In this document: one piece after another, positions 57,040-64,000 of the stretch
Layout: each line of letters opens with the position of its first letter
Numbering within the stretch: the first letter of the stretch is position 1
Assembly: GCF_004366035.1 (NCBI RefSeq)
Contig: NZ_SOEE01000009.1
Location: forward strand, 124,001 to 188,000
Reading direction: 5' to 3'
Length of the DNA stretch: 64,000 nucleotides
Origin: Cytobacillus oceanisediminis
GTDB taxonomy: Bacteria; Bacillota; Bacilli; Bacillales; Cytobacillaceae
The notes under the pieces: generated by a model
Told to the model about the DNA's origin: nothing
What the model saw: only the letters and a program-made list of their open reading frames with translations
Database searches by the model: none
Translations under genes and position numbers: made by a program

Positions 57040-57675
57040 ATGAATAAAACCGTTATCAACGACTTTAGGGAAATCATCACAGGACGCCGTTCCATCCGTA
57101 ATTATGACCCAATGGTCAAAATAAGCAGAGAAGAAATGACAGAAATCGTGGAAGAAGCGACTTTGGCTCCTTCATCCGTTAACCTGCAGCCATGGCGCTT
57201 TGTAGTGATCGATTCAAAAGAAGGCAAAGAAACACTGGCGCCGCTTGCAAAATTCAACCAAAGGCAAGTAGAGACATCATCAGCTGTCATTGCCGTCTTT
57301 GTTGATATGAAGAGTGAAGCTTTCATTGAAAAAATTTATGATACAGCTGTTGAAAAAGGATACATGCCCGCTGATGTAAGAGACAAGCAGGTGCCATCCA
57401 TCAAAGGCTTAGTGGAAACCATGACATTCGAACAAAAGAAAGAAATGAACCTGATCGATGCTGGTCTTGTATCCATGCAGCTAATGCTTGCAGCACGTGC
57501 CCATGGTTATGATACAAATCCAATTGGAGGCTATGAAAAAGACCGCATTGCTGAAGCATTCCAGCTGGACAAGGAACGCTACTACCCTGTCATGCTTATC
57601 TCAATCGGCAAAGCCGCTGATCAGGGCTATCAATCTGTCCGCCTGCCTGTTGAAGATATCACGGAGTGGAAATAA
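57040..57675 (+). CDS. Nitroreductase family protein
   Basis: 211 residues, FMN-dependent nitroreductase fold: REIITGRRSIRNYDPMVKIS (FMN phosphate-binding Arg residues), APSSVNLQPWRFVVID, and GYDTNPIGGYEKDRIAEAF. These enzymes reduce quinones or nitro compounds with NAD(P)H. AAAGGAG precedes ATG 57040. It lies between the MarR regulator and the ABM monooxygenase and is probably repressed by the former. Confidence 0.92.
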   Translation: MNKTVINDFREIITGRRSIRNYDPMVKISREEMTEIVEEATLAPSSVNLQPWRFVVIDSKEGKETLAPLAKFNQRQVETSSAVIAVFVDMKSEAFIEKIYDTAVEKGYMPADVRDKQVPSIKGLVETMTFEQKKEMNLIDAGLVSMQLMLAARAHGYDTNPIGGYEKDRIAEAFQLDKERYYPVMLISIGKAADQGYQSVRLPVEDITEWK

Positions 57676-57695
57676 CTCATAAAGGAGAATCAAAC

Positions 57696-57995
57696 ATGAT
57701 CATTATTCATGCTGGCTTCCAAATACAAACTGATAAAGAAACTGACTTTCTTGACGAAATCCGTCCGCTTATCAATGCCTCCAGAGCAGAAGAAGGCAAT
57801 ATCTCTTATGACCTTTTAAAAGATACAGAAAAAGAGGGTTCCTATACGATGGTGGAATTATGGAGTGATATGGACGCTGTAAAGTTTCACAACCAGACGG
57901 AACATTTTACCTCATTTACAGCGAAAGCGCCTCAATATTTTACTGCACCTCCTCAGGTGAAGTTATTTAACGCACAGCCTGCAGATAAAAAGTAA
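57696..57995 (+). CDS. Antibiotic-biosynthesis-monooxygenase (ABM) domain protein
   Basis: About 99 residues, YgiN-like dimeric alpha/beta barrel: MIIIHAGFQIQTDKETDFLD, NASRAEEGNISYDLLKDTEK and MVELWSDMDAVKFHNQTEHF. Members are quinol monooxygenases or haem-type oxygenases; with the nitroreductase it fits quinone detoxification. The ATG at 57696 follows AAAGGAG; a start 30 bases upstream has no ribosome site. Confidence 0.9.
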   Translation: MIIIHAGFQIQTDKETDFLDEIRPLINASRAEEGNISYDLLKDTEKEGSYTMVELWSDMDAVKFHNQTEHFTSFTAKAPQYFTAPPQVKLFNAQPADKK

Positions 57996-58007
57996 ATTAA
58001 ATACAAA

Positions 58008-58041
58008 AAACGCTTGAGATATTATAATCCCAAGCGTTTTT
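58008..58041. terminator. Terminator after the ABM gene
   Basis: AAAAAACGCTTG and CAAGCGTTTTTT arms, usable from both convergent genes. Confidence 0.85.
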
Positions 58042-58048
58042 TAACGAT

Positions 58049-58548
58049 CTAATTTACAATCTCTTCCTGGCTGGTTTGTCTAGCATGAATTCTTTTCATT
58101 GCAAATCTTGCAATAGGCTGGGCAATCACTAGCTCAATCCAGAATGCAGCACCAAAATTCCGGAACCAGCTATGGAAAAAGTTTTGAAACGGCTCCAGGC
58201 TTATTTTTTTCGACCCAACCCAGGTGCCTATTATGGTTAAAAAAATGGAAAGAATGGTCACATTCAATAAAGTATCCAATAAAATCCGGGCATTAAATCC
58301 GTCCGTTTGCCCTGCAAACCTTGGCATCATTCTGCCAGCTAACGGTCCCGCCACTAACCTTACAAGCAAAACCACGATTACCCACAAAAACGGAATAATC
58401 TTTAAGGTTTCGAAATAGTTTTCTTTACTGAAGCCGCGTTCCATTCCCACAATAATCGGTGCAATCGTGTTTACCGAAATAACAGAAATAATCACCAAAA
58501 ATAATATGCCTTCTTTTGCATTTTGAGGCAGCCTGTCCTCTTATACAT
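58049..58548 (-). pseudogene. DUF2798-like membrane protein, N-terminal frameshift
   Basis: The body (149 residues from a GTG at 58498) has four helices in two repeats (IISVISVNTIAPIIVGMERG; LLNVTILSIFLTIIGTWVGS; QPIARFAMKRIHARQ), the DUF2798 layout. The best ribosome site, GGAGGGG, precedes an ATG at 58548, but that frame stops after 18 codons. The frame with RLPQNAKEGILFLVIISVIS, which fits the family start, has an in-frame TAA upstream. A small insertion or deletion near 58530 would join them. Possibly still expressed from an inner start. Confidence 0.5.
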
Positions 58549-58691
58549 AATTTCCCCTCCGAAATTAAAACTAAATTTCAGATGGCAGACGTATCTTTCG
58601 ACATATATTTTTGGCCAGTAAAAACCTTACCAATATCTCTAACACTGATTTAATCATTATATCAAAGCAAATATGGGGATTTCTAATCTTT

Positions 58692-58832
58692 TTATTTATT
58701 GTTCTCTTTATGATCATGATAAGCAATGAGAATAACTTCTTCTCCCTTTTCCTCACTTAAGCGTTTTTCCAGATTATGCACCTGCTGCAGATCCCCGTCA
58801 GACAAATTTGCAAATTGATATTCTTTATCCAT
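58692..58832 (-). CDS. Small acidic hypothetical protein, 46 residues
   Basis: MDKEYQFANLSDGDLQQVHN, LEKRLSEEKGEEVILIAYHD, HKENNK and stop. AAAGGTGA lies eight bases before ATG 58832, and the frame is regular, helical and charged, so it is likely a real micro-gene. Similar short helical proteins occur in Bacillus, function unknown. Confidence 0.65.
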   Translation of the reverse strand: MDKEYQFANLSDGDLQQVHNLEKRLSEEKGEEVILIAYHDHKENNK

Positions 58833-58916
58833 TTTTCATCACCTTTTCGTAATAGGATACCTAAAGTTTGTGTTTTCCAAGCATTTTTATACACCAAAAA
58901 TACCCGGTTTCAATCT

Positions 58917-59078
58917 CTATTTAATCCCCAGAATGGCAATAGCAATGACAGCTAACAACAGGCTTAGGAGCAGTGACATGCCCCAATGTTTCTTTTCAGT
59001 CATTTTGAATAACACATTCATTACTGAACTGATTGCCAGAAAAATAAAGAAAACAAATAAATAAATCATAAATTCCAT
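58917..59078 (-). CDS. Small two-helix membrane protein, 53 residues
   Basis: MEFMIYLFVFFIFLAISSVM, NVLFKMTEKKHWGMSLLLSL, LLAVIAIAILGIK: two hydrophobic helices around a basic loop. AAGGGA precedes ATG 59078, six bases after the stop of the next upstream gene, so the two are co-translated. Confidence 0.65.
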   Translation of the reverse strand: MEFMIYLFVFFIFLAISSVMNVLFKMTEKKHWGMSLLLSLLLAVIAIAILGIK

Positions 59079-59084
59079 TATCCC

Positions 59085-59252
59085 TTAACCTGCCTTCTGC
59101 CCTGTTTTCGCAAGGAAAAAAGAGGAGCTTCCCATCATCATCCCTCCGAAGATTCCCATGAAACTGCCGGCGGCTGCCCAATAGGCAGACAGAAAGATGC
59201 CGGACATTAGCAAAATCAGCCCTCCTATAAACAGGGCCCATCCCAATTTCAT
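59085..59252 (-). CDS. Small two-helix membrane protein, 55 residues
   Basis: MKLGWALFIGGLILLMSGIF, LSAYWAAAGSFMGIFGGMMM, GSSSFFLAKTGQKAG. AAAGGGGGGAG lies before ATG 59252, a strong ribosome site. Operon with the 53-residue gene downstream; function unknown. Confidence 0.7.
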   Translation of the reverse strand: MKLGWALFIGGLILLMSGIFLSAYWAAAGSFMGIFGGMMMGSSSFFLAKTGQKAG

Positions 59253-59274
59253 TTTGCTTCTCCCCCCTTTTCCT

Positions 59275-59727
59275 TTAGCCTAAATCTTTCACAACCGCCA
59301 TTTCCTTCCCAAAACGGTGGCCATGATCTGCAAACCCCAAACTTGCATAAAGCTTATGTGCCCCAAGATTCTCAGGATGGTACCCTACTGCAAGTTTTTT
59401 CGCATTCGGCAGTTTCGCCATCTCCGCAATCATCAGATCAGTCGCTTTTTTGCCTATTCCCTTTCCTTGGTGCGCCTTATCGACCATAATCCGATAAATC
59501 CAGTAAGCATCCAATTCTTCTATACATGTATTAAACATTAAGAAGCCGACAGCTTTATCCTCCAAGTAAATCACATGTGGTCTCAGCGCCGTTTCAAATT
59601 TAGATTGCGCAATGGAAACAGCATTCGGCTCCATATAGGCTTTTTGTTCCTCTGAAAGCTCCAATAAACAGCAATCATACCAATTGTCTGCTGTTACTTG
59701 TTCAATTCTCACATTGCCAGTATTCAT
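59275..59727 (-). CDS. GNAT acetyltransferase, spermidine/polyamine type
   Basis: About 150 residues: VRIEQVTADNWYDCCLLELS, YWIYRIMVDKAHQGKGIGKK (acetyl-CoA motif A, QGKGIG), KKLAVGYHPENLGAHKLYAS, LGFADHG. The pattern resembles BltD/PaiA-like spermine/spermidine acetyltransferases, although substrate cannot be proven. AAAAGGGG precedes ATG 59727. Confidence 0.85.
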   Translation of the reverse strand: MNTGNVRIEQVTADNWYDCCLLELSEEQKAYMEPNAVSIAQSKFETALRPHVIYLEDKAVGFLMFNTCIEELDAYWIYRIMVDKAHQGKGIGKKATDLMIAEMAKLPNAKKLAVGYHPENLGAHKLYASLGFADHGHRFGKEMAVVKDLG

Positions 59728-59980
59728 ATAATTTCCCCTTTTCATATTTTGGGGAAACGCTGATTTTAATTAGGCGTTCTCCCCTTATTTTTATCCATAA
59801 TAACTAAAGTTTTATTTAGCATAATGAACGCCTCCTTTTACTAAATTATCAGAAAAATTAACACCACTCATTATACTATAATATTCCAATAAATGCGCAC
59901 TTGGGATTTCAGTTATTTTTTCTATGGAAAGGCCATATATAATATATTGATTCAGCAAAAAAAGGGGAGGATATGATAAT

Positions 59981-60250
59981 ATGCCAGCGAAGCAAATTCG
60001 TTTACGGAGAATTCAAAGCCTTGCTCACGACATTATGGTAGAAATGAATTCAAAGGAAGACCATAAGAAGAATGAATCATACAGAACAGTGATTGATAAT
60101 CTATCACGTGCGATTGGGGAACTATCTGATCCATCTGGTGATTATTCATTGGATTATGTAGAAGAAAAAGTAGGCACTGCCCATTATAAAATTTTTAAAA
60201 ACATGAAAAAACTGACGCCTCTCCGAAAAACAAAAGAATCAGCAAGATAA
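59981..60250 (+). CDS. Hypothetical helical protein, 89 residues
   Basis: A soluble, basic, mostly helical protein: RLRRIQSLAHDIMVEMNSKE, YRTVIDNLSRAIGELSDPSG, FKNMKKLTPLRKTKESAR. GGGGAGG lies before ATG 59981. No family recognised; the charged helices would suit a small DNA- or RNA-associated protein (weak inference). Confidence 0.6.
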   Translation: MPAKQIRLRRIQSLAHDIMVEMNSKEDHKKNESYRTVIDNLSRAIGELSDPSGDYSLDYVEEKVGTAHYKIFKNMKKLTPLRKTKESAR

Positions 60251-60294
60251 AATTTTTTTGAATGAAACTGATAATTATTATCAATAATAGATAA

Positions 60295-60320
60295 AGAAGG
60301 TAACCAAATAGGTTACCCCT
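60295..60320 (-). terminator. Terminator of the DUF1540 gene
   Basis: AAGGTAACC and GGTTACCCCTT arms; T-rich on the minus strand (TTCTTTATC). Confidence 0.6.
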
Positions 60321-60324
60321 TGGA

Positions 60325-60480
60325 TTAAACTTCTGGTTCAAACGTTTTACAGTCTGTCTCTTTGCTGTTGGACGCCTGCTTGCCTTTATGGCTGACAACG
60401 TAAATAGCTTCTGCACCACACTTATTTCCCTTTTCCCAATAAGTGCAGTTATTTACTTCACAAAGAACATCTTTAGCCAT
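60325..60480 (-). CDS. DUF1540 domain protein, 51 residues
   Basis: MAKDVLCEVNNCTYWEKGNK, CGAEAIYVVSHKGKQASNSK, ETDCKTFEPEV. Four Cys with the DUF1540 spacing (CEVNNCTYWEKGNKC and DCKTF), probably metal-binding. AGGAGGTG precedes ATG 60480. The family is common and often duplicated in Bacillus and Clostridia, often sporulation-linked. Too short for a 60-residue cutoff. Confidence 0.85.
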   Translation of the reverse strand: MAKDVLCEVNNCTYWEKGNKCGAEAIYVVSHKGKQASNSKETDCKTFEPEV

Positions 60481-60539
60481 GTATATCACCTCCTGTTTTA
60501 TTATTTTTAGCCATACAGGATGGTGATATACTTGCTTGT

Positions 60540-61058
60540 TCAGTTATCTATGTTCCACTCTTCTTTCAAAATCGCATAATAATATTCATCCCACCACTCA
60601 TCGCCATGAGGAATGCACTTTTTGAAGCAGCCTTCCCGCCTCATGCCGATTTTCTCCATCACCCGGTAAGAAGGCGGATTCTCGGGCTGGCAGGTTGCAA
60701 TAATCCGGTGAAGCCCAAGTTCTTCAAAGCCATATTTCAGCGCTGCATATGCCGCTTCTGATGCATAGCCTTTATTATAAAACTTCGGATTAAACACCCA
60801 GCCAATTTCATAGGTATGATCGCCGAAATACTTAAAGAAAGCGACATGGCCAATCAGCACTTCTTCATTTTTCAAAAGAACCGGGAAATGCTCTGCTTTT
60901 TCGGTATTCTCACGGATAAACTCTTTAGCTGCTTCTTTTGTAAAAATACCTTCTGGAATGTATTTCATTACTTCTGGATTTGATGTGTACTCATAAACTG
61001 CCTGCCAGTCTTCTGATTTGAACTTACGGATTATAAGTCTCTCTGTTTTAAGCTCCAT
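60540..61058 (-). CDS. RimJ/RimL-type GNAT acetyltransferase
   Basis: 172 residues: the start TERLIIRKFKSEDWQAVYEY is the RimJ/L opening, YEIGWVFNPKFYNKGYASEA the acetyl-CoA motif, GLHRIIATCQPENPPSYRVM and KIGMRREG the C-terminal motif B. Members acetylate protein or small-molecule N-termini. It starts at ATG 61058. Upstream lies the array of phased CGCACATAA repeats. Confidence 0.9.
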   Translation of the reverse strand: MELKTERLIIRKFKSEDWQAVYEYTSNPEVMKYIPEGIFTKEAAKEFIRENTEKAEHFPVLLKNEEVLIGHVAFFKYFGDHTYEIGWVFNPKFYNKGYASEAAYAALKYGFEELGLHRIIATCQPENPPSYRVMEKIGMRREGCFKKCIPHGDEWWDEYYYAILKEEWNIDN

Positions 61059-61135
61059 TTCTTAACCTCTATTCAGCTGTTTCATCCCATGTATGTTCGT
61101 TGATTTCAGTCAGATTTCCTTTATAAATAGGCTGA

Positions 61136-61226
61136 TCGCACATAATTTTTTTATCCGCACATAAAGTACGTCTATCCGCACATAAAAAATCTTATGCGCA
61201 CATATTTCTCAGCTAACCGCACACAA
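61136..61226. repeat. Five phased copies of CGCACATAA
   Basis: CGCACATAA or a close variant begins at 61137, 61156, 61177, 61197 and 61218, i.e. every 19-21 bp (about two helical turns), mostly preceded by TC or TAT. Copies four and five are degenerate (CGCACATAT, CGCACACAA). Not a CRISPR: units and spacers are too short. Confidence 0.75.
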
Positions 61227-61491
61227 ATTATTCCGATGCATCTTTATTCCGAAGAAAAGTGGTCCTTTCCTGCAAAATTCATCACTGGGGCAGAACTTTT
61301 CTATCTTTTTCAGCAATTGGCGCAGGTTTTCCAAACAGATATCCCCGAAAAACCTGGTATCCCTTGTCCCGGATCGGGTTCAAATGTGCCAAATATCATA
61401 TATCGCGCTTAATAAAAACATAACAAAATAATATTTAATTGAATCTTTATGTTCGACTCAAACAAAAGACTATCCTCTGCCGAAGAAATAA
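61227..61491. other. Gene-free stretch downstream of the repeat array
   Basis: No credible gene; a plus-strand open frame covering the repeats to 61412 lacks a ribosome site. The yknZ-like gene ends at 61492 without an obvious terminator in this stretch. Confidence 0.45.
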
Positions 61492-62685
61492 TCACTCATA
61501 CCGCAAAGATTCAATCGGACTCAGCCTCGAAGCTTTATTGGCCGGCAGCAGTCCGAAGATGATGCCGATCGCCATCGAGAAGAAAAGGGCTCCTGCAACG
61601 ACCTGCCAGGAAATGAGCGATGGCCATCCGGCAAAGAATGAAATCAGGGATGCCGTACCCCAGCCGAGCAGGATTCCCAGTACTCCTCCAATTAAGGTCA
61701 GCGTGACAGATTCGATTAAAAACTGGCCCATGATTTGCCCCCTGGTCGCTCCGAGTGCTTTACGGATTCCGATTTCCCTCGTTCTTTCTGTTACAGATAC
61801 GAGCATGATGTTCATGACACCAATTCCGCCGACAAATAGCGAGATACCGGCGATACTGCCGATGATTAGAGTCATGACCTTTGTAATCTGGCCGATTCCT
61901 TCTGCCATTTCTTCCATGTTGATGACCATATAAGATTCTTCTGTATTATGCATCTTGTTAAGTAAGCTGGCAGCCTTCTTTCCGGCCGTCTGAAGCTGAT
62001 CAGCGGATTCTGCCTGAAGCGTCACCTGGGTAAAGTCACTCTTCCCATAAATAGTCTGCCATGTTTTAGTAGGCACATAAATCTCCAGAACACCGAATGA
62101 AAAGAGCCCTGTCGGCTTTTCCATGACGCCAATGATCTCTATCGGCTGGTTCCCAATCCGGATCACTTCGCCAACCGGCGACTTGCCATTAAATAGCTCC
62201 TCCTGCATGGAATAGCTGACAAGCCCCACCCTGCGTCCGCCAAGGAAATCTGCAGCCGTAAAGGATCTCCCTTTCTCCAGGTCAACATTGTTCAGCTCAA
62301 AATAGGCTGGACCGACTCCTGTTGTGGATGTTTCTGCCGTCTGTTCTCCAAACGAAGACTGTGAAAACTGTGAGCTTGAAGCAACTACTCTTTTAATCTC
62401 TGGAATCTGCTCCAGTGCTTTGATATCCTCCCCATCAAAAGGAGCTTCATTAAATATGTTTGGGTTTGCCTGAATTTCCTCGTCAGAAGGCTGATAAAAC
62501 AACTCCACTGTATTACCTGGACCTGTCAGCTGCGTCTTCAGCATCGCTTCTCCGCCCTGGCCGATTGCGACTACAATAATAACAGCCCCAACACCAATAA
62601 TGATCCCAACCATCGTTAAAATCGATCTCATTTTATGCGCCTTCAATGAACTAAGTGCCATTTTGATATTTTCTAAAAAACTCAT
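61492..62685 (-). CDS. yknZ: MacB-type ABC transporter permease
   Basis: 397 residues: first helix near 20-42, then a large extracytoplasmic MacB periplasmic-core-like domain of about 200 residues (LEKGRSFTAADFLGGRRV, GEVIRIGNQPIEIIGVME), then FtsX domain with three helices (VFVGGIGVMNIMLVSVTERT, EIGIRKALGATRGQIM). Overlaps the ATPase gene by four bases. The set matches B. subtilis YknXYZ, which protects against the toxic peptide SdpC. Confidence 0.9.
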   Translation of the reverse strand: MSFLENIKMALSSLKAHKMRSILTMVGIIIGVGAVIIVVAIGQGGEAMLKTQLTGPGNTVELFYQPSDEEIQANPNIFNEAPFDGEDIKALEQIPEIKRVVASSSQFSQSSFGEQTAETSTTGVGPAYFELNNVDLEKGRSFTAADFLGGRRVGLVSYSMQEELFNGKSPVGEVIRIGNQPIEIIGVMEKPTGLFSFGVLEIYVPTKTWQTIYGKSDFTQVTLQAESADQLQTAGKKAASLLNKMHNTEESYMVINMEEMAEGIGQITKVMTLIIGSIAGISLFVGGIGVMNIMLVSVTERTREIGIRKALGATRGQIMGQFLIESVTLTLIGGVLGILLGWGTASLISFFAGWPSLISWQVVAGALFFSMAIGIIFGLLPANKASRLSPIESLRYE

Positions 62686-63374
62686 GTAGGCGCCCCCCAG
62701 CGGGAAGGTTCTGCGGACACAATCAGCCCATCCCTCACCATAATCGTGTGATGGGCATACTCTGCAACCTCAGGTTCATGTGTAACCATTACAATCGTTG
62801 CCCCTTCATGGTTCAGCTCACTGAACAGTTCCATAATGGAGGCGCTTGTTTTCGTATCAAGAGCACCTGTCGGTTCATCCGCCAATATGATCTTCGGTTC
62901 GTTCACAATCGCTCTGGCGATGGCAACCCGCTGCTTCTGACCTCCTGATAGGGCATTTGGCAGGTGCTCCATCCGATCAGCAAGACCCACTTTGACCAGC
63001 GCTGCTTCCGCCCTTTCCAATCGTTCCTTTTTTGCAAGGCCGCTGTAAATCATCGGAAGCTCTGCATTTTGAATAGCCGTCAGTCTCGGAAGCAGGTGAA
63101 ACTGCTGAAACACAAACCCAATCGATTGATTTCTGACCTTTGCCAGCTCCGCTTCCGAGTAATGGGATATGTTCTCACCATCCAGTTCATATATTCCTTC
63201 TGTCGGCAAATCGAGGCATCCAATAATATTCATAAGCGTCGATTTTCCAGATCCGGATGGCCCCATAATCGCCACAGAATCACCTTGTTCAATGCTCAGA
63301 TTAATCCCTTTTAAAACTTCAATGCTTTCTTTCCCCGCCTGATAGGACTTGGTTATGCCTTTGAGTTCAATCAT
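62682..63374 (-). CDS. yknY: MacB-type ABC transporter ATPase
   Basis: 230 residues: Walker A MGPSGSGKST, Q-loop VFQQFHLLP, signature NALSGGQKQRVAIARAIV, Walker B IILADEPTGALD, H-loop VTHEPEVAEYA, the LolD/MacB subgroup. Overlaps the adaptor gene upstream and the permease gene downstream by four bases each. Energises export with the YknZ-like permease. Confidence 0.93.
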   Translation of the reverse strand: MIELKGITKSYQAGKESIEVLKGINLSIEQGDSVAIMGPSGSGKSTLMNIIGCLDLPTEGIYELDGENISHYSEAELAKVRNQSIGFVFQQFHLLPRLTAIQNAELPMIYSGLAKKERLERAEAALVKVGLADRMEHLPNALSGGQKQRVAIARAIVNEPKIILADEPTGALDTKTSASIMELFSELNHEGATIVMVTHEPEVAEYAHHTIMVRDGLIVSAEPSRWGAPT

Positions 63375-64000
63375 TTCGCATCCACTTCCATGCCGTCTTT
63401 CAGCTGATCTGATGGATTAGTAATAATCAAATCCTTCTCAGTGAGGCCGCTTGCTATCTCAATTTTATTCCCGGAAGCCACACCTGTCTCCACTTCCTGT
63501 TTATAGCTTTTCTGATCCCTGACCACGAATACAAATACGCTGCTGTCTCCGGTTATAACCGAGTTTGCCGGAACAGTCAGTGCCTTCTTCTTATCCGTTT
63601 CAATTTCCATTATGAGCTGAAACCCTGGTTTCAGGGACATTTCCTTCACCGTTACCTCCATCCGATACTGTGGCGCACTATTTTCGGCAGGGTTCACTCC
63701 CTGATTCTCTTCTGGCATATCGGCTACTTCGCTGACTTCGCCTTTCCATTCCTTTTCAGGAATCGCATCGGACCGGAGAGTCACCTTTTGCCCCTCTTTC
63801 ACTTTTAATGAATCGAATTCTGAAAGTAAGCCTGATGCGCCGATCGCTTTTAAATCTCCAACATAAATGACAGGTTTTCCTGCCGAAGCCGGATCAGAGG
63901 AGGCTGCCTTGTTCACCTGAAGCACCAATCCATCCATTGTGCTTTTTACCTCTAATTCTCCAAGTCGTTTTTCAACATCTTTCTTCTGCAGAAGCACCTG
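63371..64000 (-). CDS. yknX: HlyD/RND-type membrane-fusion adaptor, cut by the window edge
   Basis: The C-terminal part (at least 209 residues) of a periplasmic-adaptor-like subunit: lipoyl half-motif RLGELEVKSTMDGLVLQVNK, beta-barrel region VKEGQKVTLRSDAIPEKEWK, and the membrane-proximal domain TVPANSVITGDSSVFVFVVR. The frame is open to the right edge, so the N-terminal anchor lies beyond 64000. First of the three-gene set in the order of yknXYZ. Confidence 0.88.
   Translation of the reverse strand, partial: QVLLQKKDVEKRLGELEVKSTMDGLVLQVNKAASSDPASAGKPVIYVGDLKAIGASGLLSEFDSLKVKEGQKVTLRSDAIPEKEWKGEVSEVADMPEENQGVNPAENSAPQYRMEVTVKEMSLKPGFQLIMEIETDKKKALTVPANSVITGDSSVFVFVVRDQKSYKQEVETGVASGNKIEIASGLTEKDLIITNPSDQLKDGMEVDAK

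Noticed and set aside
61136..61226. Short CRISPR-like array
   Set aside because: Repeat units are about 10 bases with 10-base spacers that are similar to one another; CRISPR repeats are 23 or more bases with unique spacers, and no cas genes are nearby.
61194..61412. Plus-strand open frame of 72 codons
   Set aside because: It begins inside the short repeats, has no ribosome site and an unlikely composition.
1..64000. Prophage, integrative element, tRNA or rRNA genes
   Set aside because: No integrase, phage structural genes, attachment repeats, tRNA cloverleaf or rRNA sequence was recognised anywhere in the window.

Overview
The window comes from a low-GC, endospore-forming Bacillaceae genome, probably of the Cytobacillus/Mesobacillus type. 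This is an inference from the spore genes (cwlJ, a sigma-K-like promoter before a coat-type cupin), Bacillus regulators (Spx, CcpA cre sites, T-box, YrrT/MccAB, YknXYZ), strong AGGAGG-type ribosome sites and many UUG/GUG starts. No rRNA, tRNA, CRISPR array, prophage or intact insertion sequence was seen. Most genes lie on the minus strand.

Layout. 1-6.6 kb: remnant of a sugar O-acetyltransferase, a ROK repressor/MFS transporter operon with a 44-bp nested palindrome, a coiled-coil protein followed by an unexplained structured element, and small repair/peptidase genes. 6.6-8.2 kb: a Mef-like efflux pump whose leader encodes the 14-residue peptide MTASMRLRNPLFNR followed by a terminator, the hallmark of macrolide-induced attenuation. 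8.2-17.5 kb: a ChvE/MmsA/MmsB-type sugar ABC transporter under a cre site, followed by a membrane-anchored sugar-binding protein, YesM/YesN-type kinase and regulator, and a second binding lipoprotein. 17.6-28.8 kb: TerC, manganese catalase, an erythromycin-esterase homologue, a paired SMR pump, a PTS/NanE/RpiR amino-sugar locus, and a VanR/VanS/VanZ-like set.

29-36.6 kb: SRPBCC, ChaB, an Lrp/EamA pair, then a decayed stretch (BCCT transporter with a deletion and frameshift, truncated lipoprotein, frameshifted membrane protein, nucleotidyltransferase with an amber codon) around an intact cwlJ, and small membrane proteins. 37-40 kb: an Rrf2 repressor, a Spx paralogue, an IDEAL-type protein and a MocR regulator, each preceded by a CTGTAA-N9-TTACAG site, i.e. 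a probable local regulon. 40.4-45 kb: an ABC-2 exporter and a LytTR/DUF3021 pair that share a 35-bp promoter block, so LytTR probably controls both. 45-50 kb: small membrane genes, a VanZ-like protein, a serine beta-lactamase-like hydrolase and the spore-coat-like cupin.

50.8-58 kb: a T-box-controlled phenylalanine hydroxylase/pterin dehydratase operon that makes tyrosine; the divergent mccAB and yrrT sulfur genes with mirrored operator copies; and a MarR/nitroreductase/monooxygenase set. 58-64 kb: several micro-genes (58692-59252, 60325-60480), GNAT enzymes, a helically phased repeat of CGCACATAA, and YknXYZ-like export genes cut by the right edge. The most notable signals are the macrolide-type leader, the Rrf2 site set, the shared LytTR promoter block, the operator copies flanking the T-box, and the structured element at 3295-3513.
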